From an uncultured Lachnospiraceae bacterium (lineage in GTDB: Bacteria; Bacillota; Clostridia; Lachnospirales; Lachnospiraceae), in NCBI GenBank assembly GCA_958402795.1, contig CATXUX010000016.1, positions 1 through 64,000 of the forward strand: a stretch of 64,000 nucleotides of DNA, read 5' to 3'. Of the stretch, positions 8,204 to 17,806 are shown piece after piece (the first letter of the stretch is position 1; each line of letters opens with the position of its first letter). The notes under the pieces were generated by a model. That model was not told where the DNA came from and made no database searches. It saw only the letters and a program-made list of their open reading frames with translations. The position numbers and the translations under genes were made by a program.

Positions 8204-10561
8204 ATGTACGCACAATCATTTCATCATAACTGGCAGTTTCGGAAACAAGGCTGCACGGATATCCAAACGGTGACCCTGCCCCATGACGCTATGATCCACG
8301 AACAGCGGGAGCCGAATGGAGCGGGCGGCAGCGCCCACGGTTTTTTCCCGGGCGGTATCTATGTTTATGAAAAAACATTCACCGCCCCGGTGGAGTGGAC
8401 GGATAAAACCGTGTTCATCGAGTTTGAAGGTGTTTACCGGAATTCCAACGTTGCAGTCAACGGGAAACATGCAGGAGGGCGGGCGTATGGTTATGTACCA
8501 TTCAGCATTTGTCTGGATGGCCTGCTGAACTATGGCAAAGAAAATACCATTACAGTTACTGTGGACAATTCCCGGCTCCCCAATTCCCGTTGGTATACAG
8601 GTTCCGGTATCTATCGTCCGGTGAACCTGATCGTAGGAAATAAAGTTCATATCAACTGGCAGGGCGTTCGGATTTCCACAGTTTCATACAAACCTGCGAA
8701 AATCCGGGTAGATACCGAAGTGACCGGCGGCGAAATTGCCGTAGAAATTCTGGACGGCAGCAAGGTGATAGCTTCCGGAACTGGCGCTTCCATGGAGCTG
8801 GATATTCCGGACGCCAAATTGTGGAGCGATGAAACGCCATTTCTTTACACCTGTCATGTGACGTTGACAGATCACGGCCAGGTGGTGGACGAAGTTACTG
8901 AGCGGTTCGGTATCCGCAAGGTAGAATGGAGTCCCGGGGGTCTGTTTATCAACGGGAAGGAAACTCTGCTCCGGGGCGGATGCTATCATCACGATAACGG
9001 CATTTTAGGCGCGGCTACCTTTGACAAAAGTGAGGAACGCCGGGTGCGGATCCTGAAAGATGCAGGCTTCAATGCCCTCCGCTCTGCTCATAACCCCACC
9101 TCCCGGGCCATACTGGAGGCCTGCGACAAGTATGGGATGTATCTGATGGACGAAACCTGGGATATGTGGTACAGCCATAAGAGTAAGTTTGATTATGCCG
9201 CCGATTTTGAGCAGAACTGGCAGGATGATGCCCGTGCCATGGTAGAGCAGGATTTCAATCATCCCAGCGTGATCCTGTATTCCATCGGAAACGAGGTGTC
9301 TGAACCTGCTCAGGAAAAGGGCGTGAAACTGGCAAAAGAAATGGTGGAGTACATCCACAGTCTGGACAGCAGCCGTGCCGTCACCGGCGGTATGAACCTG
9401 ATGATCATCAGCCGTTCTGCCAAAGGCAACGGGATCTATAAAGAGGAAGGCGGACGCGACGACGATGGCAAACAGAACGCCATGGGCGGTATGAGCAGCA
9501 CTATGTTCAATATGATCACCAGTATGGTAGGTCCCGGCATGAACAAAGGAGCTAACGGGAAAAAGGCCGACACTGTCACCAGTCCCGTACTGGACGTGCT
9601 GGATATCGCAGGTTACAACTACGCGTCCGGACGCTATCCTCTGGAGGGAAAGGCACACCCCGACCGGGTGATTTTCGGCAGTGAGACTTTCCCGCAGGAT
9701 ATCTATAAAAACTGGCAGATGGTGAAAAAATACCCCTATCTGGTGGGCGATTTTATGTGGGCGGCCTGGGACTATCTGGGTGAGTCCGGGATCGGCGCCT
9801 GGGCTTATACCCCGGACGGCAAGGCTTTTGACAAGCCGTATCCCTGGCTTCTTGCCGATGTGGGAGTCCTTGACCTGCTGGGAAATCCCAACGGTGAATT
9901 ATTTCTGGCTCAGGCTGCATGGGGATTACTGAAAAAACCCGCCATTGCGGTTCAGCCGGTGAACCACCCCGGCATCAAACCTGCCCGCTCTGTCTGGAGA
10001 GGTACCAATGCCCTGCCCTCCTGGAGCTGGCGAAACTGCGATGGCAGCAAGGCGATCGTCGACGTCTATACAGATGCCCCTTCTGTAGAACTTTTTTTGA
10101 ACGGAAAGCCACTAAAAAAGAAGAAGGTTCGGGATTGCAAGGCTGCCTTTCAGATCCGGTACGTTCCCGGCACTCTTACCGCCGTTGCCTATGATGCGGG
10201 CGGCCGTGAGTTGTCCAGGAATGAACTGAAATCCGCCAGCGGTTCCATCCGTCTGCTGGCAGAGCCGGAAGAAACAGAAGTCAAGGCAAAGGATATCGTT
10301 TACATTCCGGTTTCTCTGGTTGGAGAAAATGGTGTGGTAGAACGAAATGCGGACTGCAGACTGACTGCCTCTGTGGAAAACGGTGAGCTGCTGGCCTTTG
10401 GCAGCGCCAATCCCCGCACAGAGGAGCGCTATGACAGCGGTAGTTTTACAACCTATTATGGGCAGGCATTGGCCATCGTCCGGGCGGGCAAGTGCGGAAG
10501 TACGATCCTCTCTGTCTCAAATGGGGACCAGACGAAGTTGGTAGAAATTGCAGTCAGATAA
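8204..10561 (+). CDS. GH2 beta-galactosidase/beta-glycosidase (intracellular)
   Basis: A 785-residue family GH2 enzyme. The order is a sugar-binding jelly roll (1-140), an immunoglobulin-like domain (WYTGSGIYRPVNL to ERFGIRK), then the catalytic TIM barrel. RSAHNPTS and YSIGNEVSE place the acid/base at Glu364, and IFGSETFPQ places the nucleophile at Glu494. C-terminal accessory domains (about 600-785) match the short GH2 DUF4982-type architecture. No signal peptide is seen. The RBS is AAGGAGG. It sits between GH3 and GH78 in the operon. Specificity (galactoside, glucuronide or other) cannot be fixed from sequence alone. Confidence 0.92.
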   Translation: MYAQSFHHNWQFRKQGCTDIQTVTLPHDAMIHEQREPNGAGGSAHGFFPGGIYVYEKTFTAPVEWTDKTVFIEFEGVYRNSNVAVNGKHAGGRAYGYVPFSICLDGLLNYGKENTITVTVDNSRLPNSRWYTGSGIYRPVNLIVGNKVHINWQGVRISTVSYKPAKIRVDTEVTGGEIAVEILDGSKVIASGTGASMELDIPDAKLWSDETPFLYTCHVTLTDHGQVVDEVTERFGIRKVEWSPGGLFINGKETLLRGGCYHHDNGILGAATFDKSEERRVRILKDAGFNALRSAHNPTSRAILEACDKYGMYLMDETWDMWYSHKSKFDYAADFEQNWQDDARAMVEQDFNHPSVILYSIGNEVSEPAQEKGVKLAKEMVEYIHSLDSSRAVTGGMNLMIISRSAKGNGIYKEEGGRDDDGKQNAMGGMSSTMFNMITSMVGPGMNKGANGKKADTVTSPVLDVLDIAGYNYASGRYPLEGKAHPDRVIFGSETFPQDIYKNWQMVKKYPYLVGDFMWAAWDYLGESGIGAWAYTPDGKAFDKPYPWLLADVGVLDLLGNPNGELFLAQAAWGLLKKPAIAVQPVNHPGIKPARSVWRGTNALPSWSWRNCDGSKAIVDVYTDAPSVELFLNGKPLKKKKVRDCKAAFQIRYVPGTLTAVAYDAGGRELSRNELKSASGSIRLLAEPEETEVKAKDIVYIPVSLVGENGVVERNADCRLTASVENGELLAFGSANPRTEERYDSGSFTTYYGQALAIVRAGKCGSTILSVSNGDQTKLVEIAVR

Positions 10562-10579
10562 CACACGAAAGGAAATAAA

Positions 10580-13153
10580 ATGAGAGCCATTCATCTGCAA
10601 ACAGAATATTTAACGGAACCTCTGGGACTGGGGATCGCCGTCCCCCGATTTTACTGGAACTGCGAGGGCGGCGTGACGCAGACCGCCTATCGGATCGTGG
10701 CAAAGCGAAACAAAGAACTCTTGTGGGACAGCGGGAAGGTTCGCTCCTCCCGCATGACACATATCGCCTATGAGGGCACGCCTCTCCATAGCCGGGACCG
10801 GGTGGCGTGGACCGTGACGCTGTGGGACGAGAGCGGCCGGCCGGGCGAGACGGCAGAGAGCTGGTTTGAACTGGGACTGCTGGAGCCGTCCGACTGGACC
10901 GCCCGATGGATCACAGGAGATTATCAGCCGAAAAAAAAGGACCGGTATCCGGCAGACTACTTCATGAAGTGCTTTTCCCTATCTGGTTCGGTCAGAAGGG
11001 CGCGGCTGTATGCCTCCGCCCGGGGCGTCTATGATGTGACGGTCAATGGGAAACGTATCGAAGACTTTATCCTGGCTCCCGGTATGACCGACTACCGCAG
11101 GCGTATCCAGTACCAGACCTACGATGTGACAGCTCTGCTCACCGGAGAGAATATGCTGGAACTCCGGCTGGCAGACGGCTGGTACCGGGGCAGCTCTGCC
11201 GCCTATGGCGTAACCAATGTTTACGGCAGCCGGACCAGTGTGATCGCCCAGTTAGAAATAACCCTTGAAGACGGCACGGTTGAGACAATCTGTACAGACA
11301 ACACATGGAGCTGGAGCAGCGACGGTCCGATTCGCTTTGCCGATCTAAAGGACGGCGAGATTTATGATGCCGCCAGATCTCCCAGCTATCATGGAATGGC
11401 AAAATTGGAAAAAGGCGGCGTCAATCTGACGGCGTCCAACAATGTGCCGGTCCGGGAACAGGAACGCTTTGGCGCGAAGCTGCTTGGAAACAACGTTCTG
11501 GACTTCGGACAGAACATCGCCGGTTACTTAGAATTTTCTGTCAAAGGGAAACGCGGTCAGATGCTCAGACTGGTCTGCGGCGAGGTGCTGGACGCAGAGG
11601 GCAATGTAGATCTGTCCGGTATCCAGGAAATCCGTCCTGCCAAAGGCTGGAACCAAATGAGCCTGATCAAAAAGCTGATGACAAACAAGGTCGGCGGAGA
11701 AGTCAGTCCTACTCCCCGGCAGGAAATTGTCTTTACCTGCTCCGGCGGCATGGATCACTATAAGACCAGTTTTGCCGTGTTTGGTTTCCGCTATGTGCAG
11801 ATCGAGACTGACATTGAGATTGACCCGACCGCTTTCGCTGCCATTGCCGTTTATTCCGACATGGAGCAGACCGGCGACTTTTCGTGTTCCAATAAACTGG
11901 TGAACCGGCTGCTGGAAAACACCCGCTGGAGCATGAAGGGAAACTTTCTGGATCTTCCCACGGACTGTCCCACCCGGGAACGCCTTGGCTGGACGGGCGA
12001 CGCGCAGATTTTCTTTGATACCGGCGCGTATTTGATGAATACTGCCCCGTTCTTCCAGAAATGGCTGACTGATATGGCCGACGCCCAGTACAAAAACGGT
12101 CTCCTGCCTGCGGTGATTCCCTATCAGGGCGTCGAGATGATGTATAAGGCAACCGGCTCCTCCGTCGGCTGGGCGGACGCCGTTTATCTGATCCCATACA
12201 GATACTATCTGCGCTATGGTGACAAGGACATTCTGGTTCAGACCTGGCCTATGATAGAAAGATACGCAGACTACCTGATGACGCACCTGGGGCAGACAGA
12301 CAAAAAGGCGGCAAAGAACAATCCGCATAATGCCTGCACTTACGAGAAGGGCGTTCATCTGGGCGAGTGGCTGGAGCCGGAGGAATTCCGGGATCAGGTC
12401 TATGGAGCACAGGCAAAGCACCCGGAGGAATGCACGGCGTATCTGTACTATGCCATGCAGACGATCGGTAAAATTGCCGGCCTTCTGGGGCACACAGAAA
12501 TGGAGAAACGCTGTGCCGAGACAGCAAAGGGCGCAAAAGCAGCCTATGATGCCCTGTTTGTGAAAACAGGTTCCCTGGACACCAGCAGGCAGGCAAAGCT
12601 GGTGCGCCCGCTGGCGCTGGGATTGCTGGACGGCGCTTCGAAAGAATATGCCGTGCAGCGTCTCGTTCAGGCGGTCGAGAACTACCATTATCGGGTGGGA
12701 ACCGGCTTCCTGTCGACGCCGTTCCTGCTCCCGGTACTGACAGAAGCCGACGAAACGAAAACCGCCTACAGGATGCTGGAAAATACCGAAAAGCCAGGCT
12801 GACTGGCGGAGGTATCAGACGGCGCTACAACGGTTTGGGAAAGCTGGGAGGGCGATCTAAGCCAGAATCATTATTCTCCCGGCGCTGTCTGCCAGTGGCT
12901 CTTTGAAAGCGTGGCGGGAATCCGGGTAGATGGGGAAAATCATTTTATGATTGCCCCCGTCCCCGGCGGTACACTGACTTATGCCCGTGGATGGTATCAA
13001 AGTATTTACGGAACCGTAGAAAGTTACTGGAAAAAAACAGAAAAAGGGATCGAATTTACCATTACAATTCCCGCCAATACCAAGGCAAAAGTCCGGCTGC
13101 CGGACGGTACGCTCCATTCCATGAAAGCCGGAACCAAACGTTTTACGATCTGA
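10580..13153 (+). pseudogene. GH78 alpha-L-rhamnosidase interrupted by an in-frame TGA
   Basis: The reading frame encodes a family-78 rhamnosidase: N-terminal beta domains, a catalytic (alpha/alpha)6 barrel with DCPTRERLGWTGDAQIF (general acid Glu467), and a C-terminal beta sandwich. The frame is closed at codon 741 by TGA (12800-12802) and then continues in the same frame, without any indel, to 13153 (857 codons in all). The stop falls inside the conserved stretch NTEKPG-stop-LAEVSDGATTVWE, where the family normally has PGW, so it is a TGG-to-TGA change. The truncated product would lack the last part of the barrel and the C-terminal domain. No new start or ribosome site follows the stop. Sequencing error, a true nonsense mutation, or readthrough remain possible. 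Confidence 0.85.
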
Positions 13154-13168
13154 AAGGAGAACAATCAT

Positions 13169-14266
13169 ATGACATACCACAGCATTCACCCCGGTGCGGT
13201 TTGGCTGGATACCAGCGGGAATCCGATTCAGGCACACGGCTTTTCTGTGTTTTACGACAAAAAGGACGGATTATATTACTGGTACGGCGAAAACAAAGAA
13301 AAAACCAAAGGCGGGCCCTTTAACACGACATGGCACTGGGGTGTCCGCAGCTACGTCTCCGGCGACCTTTACAACTGGGAAGATCAGGGATTGATCATTC
13401 CGCCTCAGCCTGACGACCTTGACAGTCCCCTGCATCCTACCTACTGTATGGACCGTCCCCATATCATTTACTGCGAAAAGACCGGCAAATATGTAGCCTG
13501 GCTGAAAATCATGTGTGGAACTACCAGTCAGTTTATGTCTGTCATGCAGGCAGATGAATTTTCGGGGCCATACGAATTTGTCCATAAGATCTATAAGCCG
13601 CTGCAAATGGATACCGGCGATTTCACCCTGGCTGTGGACGAAACAACGAAGAAAGCCTATATTATCTTCGACCGCCCCCACTTTGAGGTGGTCACGGCAA
13701 CATTATCCGATACCTATACCGAGGTAACCGGCGAGTTTTCCGAGCACTATGCAGATCTGCATCCGCCATTCAGCCGGGAAGCACCTGCTTACTTTGAAAA
13801 GGATGGACTGCGCTACCTGATCACCTCCGGTACAACCGGGTATTATCCAAATCCAAGTCAGGTCTGCTGCTTCACAGACTGGCATGGGGACTATGAGGAT
13901 CTGGGAGATCCCTGCATCCATGATACCTGTGGCACCAGCTTCTACGGCCAGTTCACCTGTGTTTTGAAGGTGCCCGGAAAAGATCTGTATATTGCCATGG
14001 CAGATCGCTGGAAACCGACGGCATTTGGCAAATGGTTCTCAAAGAAATTCTATAAAATGGTGGATAAAGCCATGTCAGGCGGCCGTCACCAGGAGATCAC
14101 CACGCCGGACCGCAGTCCCAAAGAGGCAGGAACACTTCCGGGGAAACTGCAGCGGCACATGGAGAACACCTCCATTGCCCGGTATGTGTGGCTGCCTGTT
14201 GAATGGCGCGGCAAAAAGCCTGTGATCCGCTGGCATGATGAATGGAAGATCGAGGATTATAAATAA
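13169..14266 (+). CDS. GH43-like glycoside hydrolase (exo-beta-1,3-galactanase-like)
   Basis: A 365-residue protein with the five-bladed-propeller signature of family 43 and its relatives: HPGAVWLDTSGNPIQAHG, YYWYGENKEK, an SGDLYNWED blade, DRPHIIYCEKTGKYVAW, and DTCGTSFYGQ later on. The YWYGENK start and the ADRWKP segment resemble the GH43_24 subgroup acting on beta-1,3-galactan. That subgroup assignment is from memory of family features and is not certain. No signal peptide is seen. The RBS AAAGGAGA sits 8 nt before the ATG, 15 bp after the rhamnosidase frame. It is the last gene of the operon, before a strong hairpin. With rhamnosidase, GH2 and GH3 it suggests arabinogalactan- or saponin-like side chains as substrate. 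Confidence 0.82.
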   Translation: MTYHSIHPGAVWLDTSGNPIQAHGFSVFYDKKDGLYYWYGENKEKTKGGPFNTTWHWGVRSYVSGDLYNWEDQGLIIPPQPDDLDSPLHPTYCMDRPHIIYCEKTGKYVAWLKIMCGTTSQFMSVMQADEFSGPYEFVHKIYKPLQMDTGDFTLAVDETTKKAYIIFDRPHFEVVTATLSDTYTEVTGEFSEHYADLHPPFSREAPAYFEKDGLRYLITSGTTGYYPNPSQVCCFTDWHGDYEDLGDPCIHDTCGTSFYGQFTCVLKVPGKDLYIAMADRWKPTAFGKWFSKKFYKMVDKAMSGGRHQEITTPDRSPKEAGTLPGKLQRHMENTSIARYVWLPVEWRGKKPVIRWHDEWKIEDYK

Positions 14267-14301
14267 TGAAAACAGTTACAAGACAGCGATTCACAAAACA
14301 G

Positions 14302-14338
14302 ACGAAACGGAATCCAGATTACACGGATTCCGTTTCGT
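14302..14338. terminator. Bidirectional hairpin between convergent operons
   Basis: Perfect 14-nt arms (ACGAAACGGAATCC and its complement) around a 9-nt loop. It lies between the convergent GH43 and GH13 genes. No long T-run follows on either strand, but the position and perfect stem fit a shared terminator. Confidence 0.75.
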
Positions 14339-14370
14339 AGAACATACATTTTATACCCGTTTCCGGAATC

Positions 14371-16014
14371 TTATCCTTTCAGAACAACCGCCTGATACGG
14401 TTTTAGTATCCATCGGTTTTCTTCTTTCTCCAGCGTTTCATAATTGTTCAGCAGCACCCCGCTCCCCATTTTGGGGATAGCCTGAACATCCGGCTTAAAG
14501 TTCACTGCAACAACCAGTTTCCTGCCTTCCCATTCTCTCTCGTATGCCAGAACTGCCGGAACTTCTTCCAGAATCTGCCGGAATGTCCCCTGCGTAAGAA
14601 TCTCCTCATACTTCTCCGCATGATGCAGCGCCGACAGTTTCCGGTAATAGGACAGGAGGGAATGCGGATCTTTTTCCTGTGCCTCTACATTGATTTCCTT
14701 ATAGTTTTCATTTACCTTGATCCACGGAGTCCCTGTTGTAAATCCCGCATTTTTCTCCCCGCTCCACTGCATCGGCGTCCGGGAATTGTCGCGTCCCAGC
14801 TCACTGAAATAATCCAGCACTTCCTGAGGATCCTGCTTCTGCTCCACCGCTTCCCGGTATTTTCCTTTTGCCCTCACATCATCCATCTCGTCGATGCTGT
14901 TCCAGCTTACATTGGTCATCCCGATCTCCTGTCCCTCATAAATAAACGGAGTTCCACAGAGGAAGAAATACAGCGTTGCAAGCGCAGATGCGCTCTCTTT
15001 ACAGATGTTCTCTTTTTCCAGATACTTATTCACACACCGGGACTGGTCATGATTCTCCAGAAAAATGCCGTTCCATCCGATCCGGCTTGTCGCCCGCTGG
15101 GTATCAAAAATTCTCTTCTTCAGACGTTCTACTGCTTCGATGGAAGATTTATCGGCTTCCTCCTTCATATCTTCCCATGTGAAATCAAAAATCATGGAAA
15201 AATATCCATCCTCACCCGCATACCGGCGGAACGCCTCCTCACCGACTCCCGGCGCCTCCGCGACCGTCATACAATCATATTTATTAAAACATTGTTCCTT
15301 TAACTCGGTAAGAAATTCTCCGATTCCCGGATAATCTGTCAGATTTTCAATCGGGTAGCGGAATCCATCCTCTGTCTTTCTTGACTGAAAGCTCATATCT
15401 TTTTTAATAAAGGTGATCGCATCGATCCGGAATCCCGCAATCCCTTTCTCGAGCCACCAGCGGATCATCTCATAAATCTTTTCCCGGAGTTTCGGATTTT
15501 CCCAGTTCAGATCCGGCTGTTTTTTGGAAAAGGTATGGTAATACCAGCGTCCGTCCGAAAGGCGTGTCCAGACCGATCCTCCGAAATTGGACCGCCAGTT
15601 ATTCGGCTCTTTCCCATCCTTTGTCCGCATAAAGTAAAAATAATCTGCTTCCTCACAACTCGGATCCGCCAGTGCCTTCTGAAACCAGATATGTTCATCC
15701 GAACAATGGTTGACCACCAGATCCAGAATGATTTTCATGTCTCTTTTTTTTGCTTCCCGGATCAGCCGGTCCATATCCTCATTGCTGCCAAACATCGGAT
15801 CTACCTTATAATAGTCCGAAATGTCATATCCATTATCCTCCATAGGCGAGCAGTACATCGGAGAAATCCACAGGACATCCACTCCAAGGCTTTTTAAATA
15901 ATCCAGTTTTTCCGTGATTCCATTCAAATCACCGATGCCGTCCCCATTGCTGTCGCAAAAACTTTTGGGGTAGATTTGGTAGACAATTGCTTTTTTCCAC
16001 CATTTTGCCGACAT
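14371..16014 (-). CDS. GH13 alpha-glucosidase (oligo-1,6-glucosidase type)
   Basis: A 547-residue intracellular alpha-amylase-family enzyme. Family regions in order: KAIVYQIYPKSFCDSNGDG, DLVVNHCSDEH (region I), GFRIDAITFI (region II, nucleophile Asp), TVAEAPGVG (region III, acid/base Glu) and LENHDQSR (region IV, Asp). The length and QIYPKSF start match oligo-1,6-glucosidase or sucrose/maltose isomer hydrolases. The frame is open to 16071, but the ATG at 16014 has AGGAAGGAG upstream and avoids overlap with the permease. It is the last gene of the maltose-type ABC operon, so it probably cuts the imported alpha-glucosides. Confidence 0.92.
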   Translation of the reverse strand: MSAKWWKKAIVYQIYPKSFCDSNGDGIGDLNGITEKLDYLKSLGVDVLWISPMYCSPMEDNGYDISDYYKVDPMFGSNEDMDRLIREAKKRDMKIILDLVVNHCSDEHIWFQKALADPSCEEADYFYFMRTKDGKEPNNWRSNFGGSVWTRLSDGRWYYHTFSKKQPDLNWENPKLREKIYEMIRWWLEKGIAGFRIDAITFIKKDMSFQSRKTEDGFRYPIENLTDYPGIGEFLTELKEQCFNKYDCMTVAEAPGVGEEAFRRYAGEDGYFSMIFDFTWEDMKEEADKSSIEAVERLKKRIFDTQRATSRIGWNGIFLENHDQSRCVNKYLEKENICKESASALATLYFFLCGTPFIYEGQEIGMTNVSWNSIDEMDDVRAKGKYREAVEQKQDPQEVLDYFSELGRDNSRTPMQWSGEKNAGFTTGTPWIKVNENYKEINVEAQEKDPHSLLSYYRKLSALHHAEKYEEILTQGTFRQILEEVPAVLAYEREWEGRKLVVAVNFKPDVQAIPKMGSGVLLNNYETLEKEENRWILKPYQAVVLKG

Positions 16015-16054
16015 TTCTTCCTCACTCCTTCCTGTCGGATCTGTTGTATTCCTT

Positions 16055-16876
16055 TTATTTGATTGCTCCATCCGTAATGCCCTTTACAATATACTTCTGA
16101 CAGCACAGATAGAAGATAATGATCGGAATGATACACATGATCAATCCTGCCGAAGCCAGATCCCAGCGCTTTGCAAACTGTCCGAAGAACAGATACGTTT
16201 TCAGCGGCAGCGTCTGCCAACCCGGTTTATTGATGATCAGGGACGGAAGCAGATAGTCATTCCAGATCCACATCACATTTAATACGGCTACCGTGATCAA
16301 GATCGTTTTCATCAGCGGCACAACGATCATAAAGAAAAGCCGAAATGATCCACAGCCGTCAATCGTAGCCGCTTCTTCCAGTTCTACCGGAATATTCTTG
16401 ATAAAGCCGTGAAACATCACGATCGCCATACTGGTTCCAAATCCCATATACATAAAGACCAGTCCCGGCGGATTCATAATTCCGATCCGGCTGGCAAAAC
16501 CAACCAGCGGAAGCATCACACACTGAAACGGAATCAGCATAGACGCCGCAAAAAGGATAAAGATTACCTTGCTTGTTTTTGTTTTATACCGTACAAGTAC
16601 CCATGCAGCCATCGCAGAGATCAAAAGGATCAGCGCTGTCGCGATCACCGTGATCAGAAGCGAGTTCATAAAGGACCGGACGTACTCCAGTGCCTCGAAT
16701 GCATTCGGATAATTTTCGGTTGTGAACGTTTCCGCATTTGGGAAACCGATCACGTCCGTAAAGATTCCTTTTGTATTTTTAAAAGAATTCAAAACCAGAA
16801 TGTAAATCGGGAAAATAAAGATACAGCCAAGAACGATCCCGATGAGTCCATATGCCAGCCGTCTTTTCTTCTTCAT
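16055..16876 (-). CDS. Carbohydrate ABC transporter permease (MalG/CUT1 type)
   Basis: A 273-residue inner-membrane subunit with six predicted helices and the EAA loop (ELEEAATIDGCGSFRLFFMI, about residues 180-200) that docks the shared ATPase. The N-terminus (RRLAYGLIGIVLGCIFIFPIYILVLNSFK) and the end (KYIVKGITDGAIK) are classical MalG features. Its ATG overlaps the stop of the upstream MalF-type gene by 1 nt. No ATPase gene is present in the cluster, as is usual for Firmicutes that use a shared MsmX-type ATPase. Confidence 0.93.
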   Translation of the reverse strand: MKKKRRLAYGLIGIVLGCIFIFPIYILVLNSFKNTKGIFTDVIGFPNAETFTTENYPNAFEALEYVRSFMNSLLITVIATALILLISAMAAWVLVRYKTKTSKVIFILFAASMLIPFQCVMLPLVGFASRIGIMNPPGLVFMYMGFGTSMAIVMFHGFIKNIPVELEEAATIDGCGSFRLFFMIVVPLMKTILITVAVLNVMWIWNDYLLPSLIINKPGWQTLPLKTYLFFGQFAKRWDLASAGLIMCIIPIIIFYLCCQKYIVKGITDGAIK

Positions 16877-17745
16877 TACATTTCAACCTCCTTCCGCTTT
16901 GTGATCACAAGCTGCGTGACTCCGATCGCTGCAACCACGATCATGAAAATGATTGCTTTTGCCTGCGCAAGTCCGAATTCATTTGCACCAAACGCAGAAT
17001 TATAAATATTCAGCGCAAGCATTTCTGTCGACTTATACGGTCCGCCCTGCGTCAGTGCGAGGTTCTGGTCAAACATCTTAAATGAATTGGAAATGGAGAG
17101 GAACAATCCGATCGTGAATGCCGGCATCATCAGCGGAAGTATAATGTTCTTCAACATCTGCCATCCGCTCGCCCCGTCGATACTTGCGGCTTCCTTTACA
17201 GATTCCGGGATCTGCTGGATCTGTGCGATGTACACGATCATCATATATCCGGAAAGCTGCCATACCGTTAAGATCAGAAGTCCGACAAATCCGGTCTGCG
17301 GATCAGCCAGCCAGCCGCTGAATATCTCCCAGCCGGTCGCTTTCGCGATCGCCTCGAAGATGGAGACAAAGATAAACTGCCATGTGAATCCCAGAAGCAG
17401 TCCGCCGATCAGGTTCGGCATGAAGAAGACCGCCCGTAAAAAAGTTGCCCCTTTGAATGTCTGTGTTACCAGCATCGCCAGACCAAATCCTACCAGATTG
17501 ACCAGGACAACCGCACAGACGGAAAACAGCGCTGTAAATCCAAAGGCATGTAAAAAGGAATCATCCCTTGTAAAAATATCAATAAAATTCTGGAAACCTA
17601 CAAACTCAATCTCACTGCCCACGATCCCGTTCCAGTTCGTAAATGCATAGAAAAACCCAATCAGCATCGGGATCAGCACAACCACCGTAAAGGAAATCAG
17701 TGCGGGGGCCAGAAAGATCCAAAATCTCGCTTTACTCTGTTTCAT
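16876..17745 (-). CDS. Carbohydrate ABC transporter permease (MalF/CUT1 type)
   Basis: A 289-residue membrane subunit with six helices and the EAA loop SVKEAASIDGASGWQMLKNI. It starts KQSKARFWIFLAPALISFTV, typical of MalF/UgpA-like permeases. The ATG at 17745 has AAAGG at about 9 nt; a GTG three codons upstream is too close to the ribosome site. It pairs with the MalG-type permease immediately downstream and the lipoprotein upstream to form an importer for alpha-glucosides. Confidence 0.93.
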   Translation of the reverse strand: MKQSKARFWIFLAPALISFTVVVLIPMLIGFFYAFTNWNGIVGSEIEFVGFQNFIDIFTRDDSFLHAFGFTALFSVCAVVLVNLVGFGLAMLVTQTFKGATFLRAVFFMPNLIGGLLLGFTWQFIFVSIFEAIAKATGWEIFSGWLADPQTGFVGLLILTVWQLSGYMMIVYIAQIQQIPESVKEAASIDGASGWQMLKNIILPLMMPAFTIGLFLSISNSFKMFDQNLALTQGGPYKSTEMLALNIYNSAFGANEFGLAQAKAIIFMIVVAAIGVTQLVITKRKEVEM

Positions 17746-17806
17746 TGTACTCACCTTTCCTTTGAGATAGCGGGAGGAGAGTGTGCTGCTCTCCTCCCCG
17801 TGATCA

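Noticed and set aside
12803..13153. Independent small gene after the rhamnosidase stop
   Set aside because: It is the same frame and family domain as the upstream part, with no ribosome site of its own.
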